Of a stretch of DNA of 17,670 nt, positions 16,263 through 17,670 are shown one piece after another (within the stretch, counting starts at the first letter, position 1; every line of letters begins with the position of its first letter). The notes under the pieces are model-generated. The model was not told the origin of the DNA and searched no databases. It worked only from the letters and a program-made list of their open reading frames with translations. A program made the translations under genes and the position numbers. Origin of the DNA: Tannerella sp. (GTDB lineage: Bacteria; Bacteroidota; Bacteroidia; Bacteroidales; Tannerellaceae); the NCBI GenBank assembly GCA_031268395.1, contig JAIRXI010000322.1, forward strand, positions 1-17,670, read 5' to 3'.

Positions 16263-16316
16263 CAGGAAAGCCTTGTACAGCAGATTAAATATAAACAAAA
16301 CAAAAAACAGAACGTT

Positions 16317-17670
16317 ATGTGTGGAATAACCGCCATTTTCAACATCCGCAGGGATGAGTCGATGGAAACGCTTCGCAAACAGGCATTGCGAATGAGCAAG
16401 TGTATCCGTCACCGCGGGCCGGACTGGAGCGGAATATATACCGGCCAAACGGCCATACTGGCGCACGAGCGCCTCTCCATCGTCGATCCGGCGTCCGGCA
16501 AGCAGCCCCTGTTCAGCCCCGACGGGCACGTGTCCCTGTGCGTCAACGGCGAAATTTACAATCACCGTGAACTGCGCGACCGTTTCGAGGGAAAATATGA
16601 ATTTCAGACCGGCTCGGACTGCGAAGTGATCCTGGCCCTGTATCAGGAAAAGGGGATCGATTTCCTGGAAGATCTGAACGGCATTTTTGCGTTTGCGCTC
16701 TACGACGAACAGAAGGACGTGTTCCTGATTGCCCGCGACCCGATCGGCGTCATTCCGCTGTATGTGGGAACGGACGCCGCCGGGCACATCCTCGTCGCCT
16801 CCGAGCTGAAGGCGCTGGAAGGATTCGCCACGCAGTACGACCAGTTCAAGCCCGGCCACTACTGGTACAGCGGCGACCGCGAGCCTGTGCAGTGGTACCG
16901 CAGAGACTGGATGGACTACCGGAACGTGCAGCATAACGCGAGCGACAGGCCGCTGCTGCGCAAATCGCTGGAAGACGCCGTGCGCCGCCAGCTGATGAGC
17001 GACGTGCCCTACGGCGTACTGCTCTCCGGCGGACTGGATTCGTCCATCATTTCCGCAGTGGCGAAACTGTTTGCCGGCACGCGCATCGAAGACAGCAGCC
17101 GGAAAACGGAAGCCTGGTGGCCGCAGCTGCATTCGTTCGCCATCGGACTGGAAGGTTCGCCCGACCTGATTGCCGCAAAAAAGGTGGCCGACCATATCGG
17201 GACGGTGCACCACGAAATCCATTACACCATACAGGAAGGACTTGACGCCATCCGCGACGTGATATACCATATCGAAACCTATGACGTGACGACCGTCCGT
17301 GCCTCCACGCCGATGTACCTGCTCGCCCGCGTGATCAGGAGCATGGGCATCAAGATGGTGCTTAGCGGCGAAGGCGCCGACGAAGTGTTTGGCGGATACC
17401 TTTATTTCCACAAGGCGCCGGATGCGGAAGCCTTCCATAACGAGACGCTGCGTAAAATCGGCAAACTCTACCTCTACGACTGCCTGCGTGCCAATAAAAG
17501 TCTGGCGGCGTGGGGCGTGGAGGGACGTGTGCCGTTTCTCGACAAGGAATTTCTGGATGTGGCCATGCGTCTCAATCCGGAATCGAAAATGGCGCCCGGC
17601 AAGGTGATCGAGAAGAAAATCCTGCGTGAAACCTTTGCCGACATGTTGCCCGAAAGCGTCGTCTGGCGTC
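16317..17670 (+). CDS. asnB: Asparagine synthase (glutamine-hydrolysing), partial at window edge
   Basis: AsnB makes asparagine from aspartate, ATP and glutamine. The open frame begins MCGITAIFNI 54 bases after gltD and runs off the window after 451 codons; full-length relatives have about 550 residues. Cys2 is the glutaminase nucleophile once Met is removed. RHRGPD is at 31-36, and VNGEIYNH and FLEDLNGIFAFALYD complete the amidotransferase half. The synthetase half has the pyrophosphatase loop SGGLDSS (237-243) and SGEGADEVFGGY (350-361), then VEGRVPFLDKEFL. All expected residues in the visible part are intact. With gltBD upstream it forms a glutamine-nitrogen distribution cluster, probably one transcript, as no terminator is seen between the genes. 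Confidence 0.95.
   Translation, partial: MCGITAIFNIRRDESMETLRKQALRMSKCIRHRGPDWSGIYTGQTAILAHERLSIVDPASGKQPLFSPDGHVSLCVNGEIYNHRELRDRFEGKYEFQTGSDCEVILALYQEKGIDFLEDLNGIFAFALYDEQKDVFLIARDPIGVIPLYVGTDAAGHILVASELKALEGFATQYDQFKPGHYWYSGDREPVQWYRRDWMDYRNVQHNASDRPLLRKSLEDAVRRQLMSDVPYGVLLSGGLDSSIISAVAKLFAGTRIEDSSRKTEAWWPQLHSFAIGLEGSPDLIAAKKVADHIGTVHHEIHYTIQEGLDAIRDVIYHIETYDVTTVRASTPMYLLARVIRSMGIKMVLSGEGADEVFGGYLYFHKAPDAEAFHNETLRKIGKLYLYDCLRANKSLAAWGVEGRVPFLDKEFLDVAMRLNPESKMAPGKVIEKKILRETFADMLPESVVWR

Noticed and set aside
15525..17438. 637-codon open frame antisense to gltD and asnB
   Set aside because: It spans two clear genes and the gap between them on the other strand; composition is typical of a shadow frame.

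Overview
The window looks like chromosome from a member of the Bacteroidota, most likely order Bacteroidales. This rests on: protein sequences of recognisable Bacteroidales type (RecO, HemW, an EF-G2-type factor, a LuxR-family regulator, the glutamate synthase pair and AsnB); several upstream regions carrying the Bacteroides-type -7 element TAnnTTTG rather than a sigma70 -10 box; and weak Shine-Dalgarno sequences. Base composition is uneven. The core metabolic genes on the right are GC-rich, while the zeta-toxin-like gene and the intergenic stretches are AT-richer. No tRNA, rRNA or CRISPR array was seen.

Layout. (1) 1-1071, minus strand: recO, preceded by two tiny overlapping open frames (49 and 35 codons) that form a start/stop chain into recO, with a promoter-like element just upstream. 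(2) 1072-1728: gene-free, rich in short inverted repeats. (3) 1729-2508, minus strand: a zeta-toxin-like P-loop kinase with its own promoter, overlapping a 51-residue protein downstream. (4) 2594-3721, minus strand: hemW, the radical-SAM heme chaperone. (5) 3722-4134: a gene-free upstream region with a cluster of AACA/TGTT palindromes. (6) 4135-6291, plus strand: an EF-G paralogue of the Bacteroides EF-G2 type, with eroded GTPase motifs and a terminator-like hairpin after it. (7) 6513-7922, minus strand: lolD-like ABC ATPase followed closely by a membrane-anchored helix-hairpin-helix (ComEA-like) protein. (8) 8047-8715, plus strand: an orphan LuxR-type response regulator. (9) 8716-9396: non-coding, with a decayed IS4/IS1634-type transposase fragment. 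(10) 9397-10014, minus strand: a small secreted protein with a charged tail. (11) 10236-17670, plus strand: gltB, gltD and asnB, a nitrogen-assimilation cluster, with asnB cut by the window edge.

How the genes work together: GltB/GltD make glutamate from glutamine and 2-oxoglutarate, and AsnB uses glutamine to make asparagine, so the right-hand cluster distributes glutamine nitrogen. Most of the rest is housekeeping (repair, heme delivery, lipoprotein export). The most unusual items are the EF-G2-type factor with its palindromic upstream region, the zeta-like kinase with its overlapping small partner, and the tiny open frames before recO. I did not find a convincing wholly new multi-gene system.
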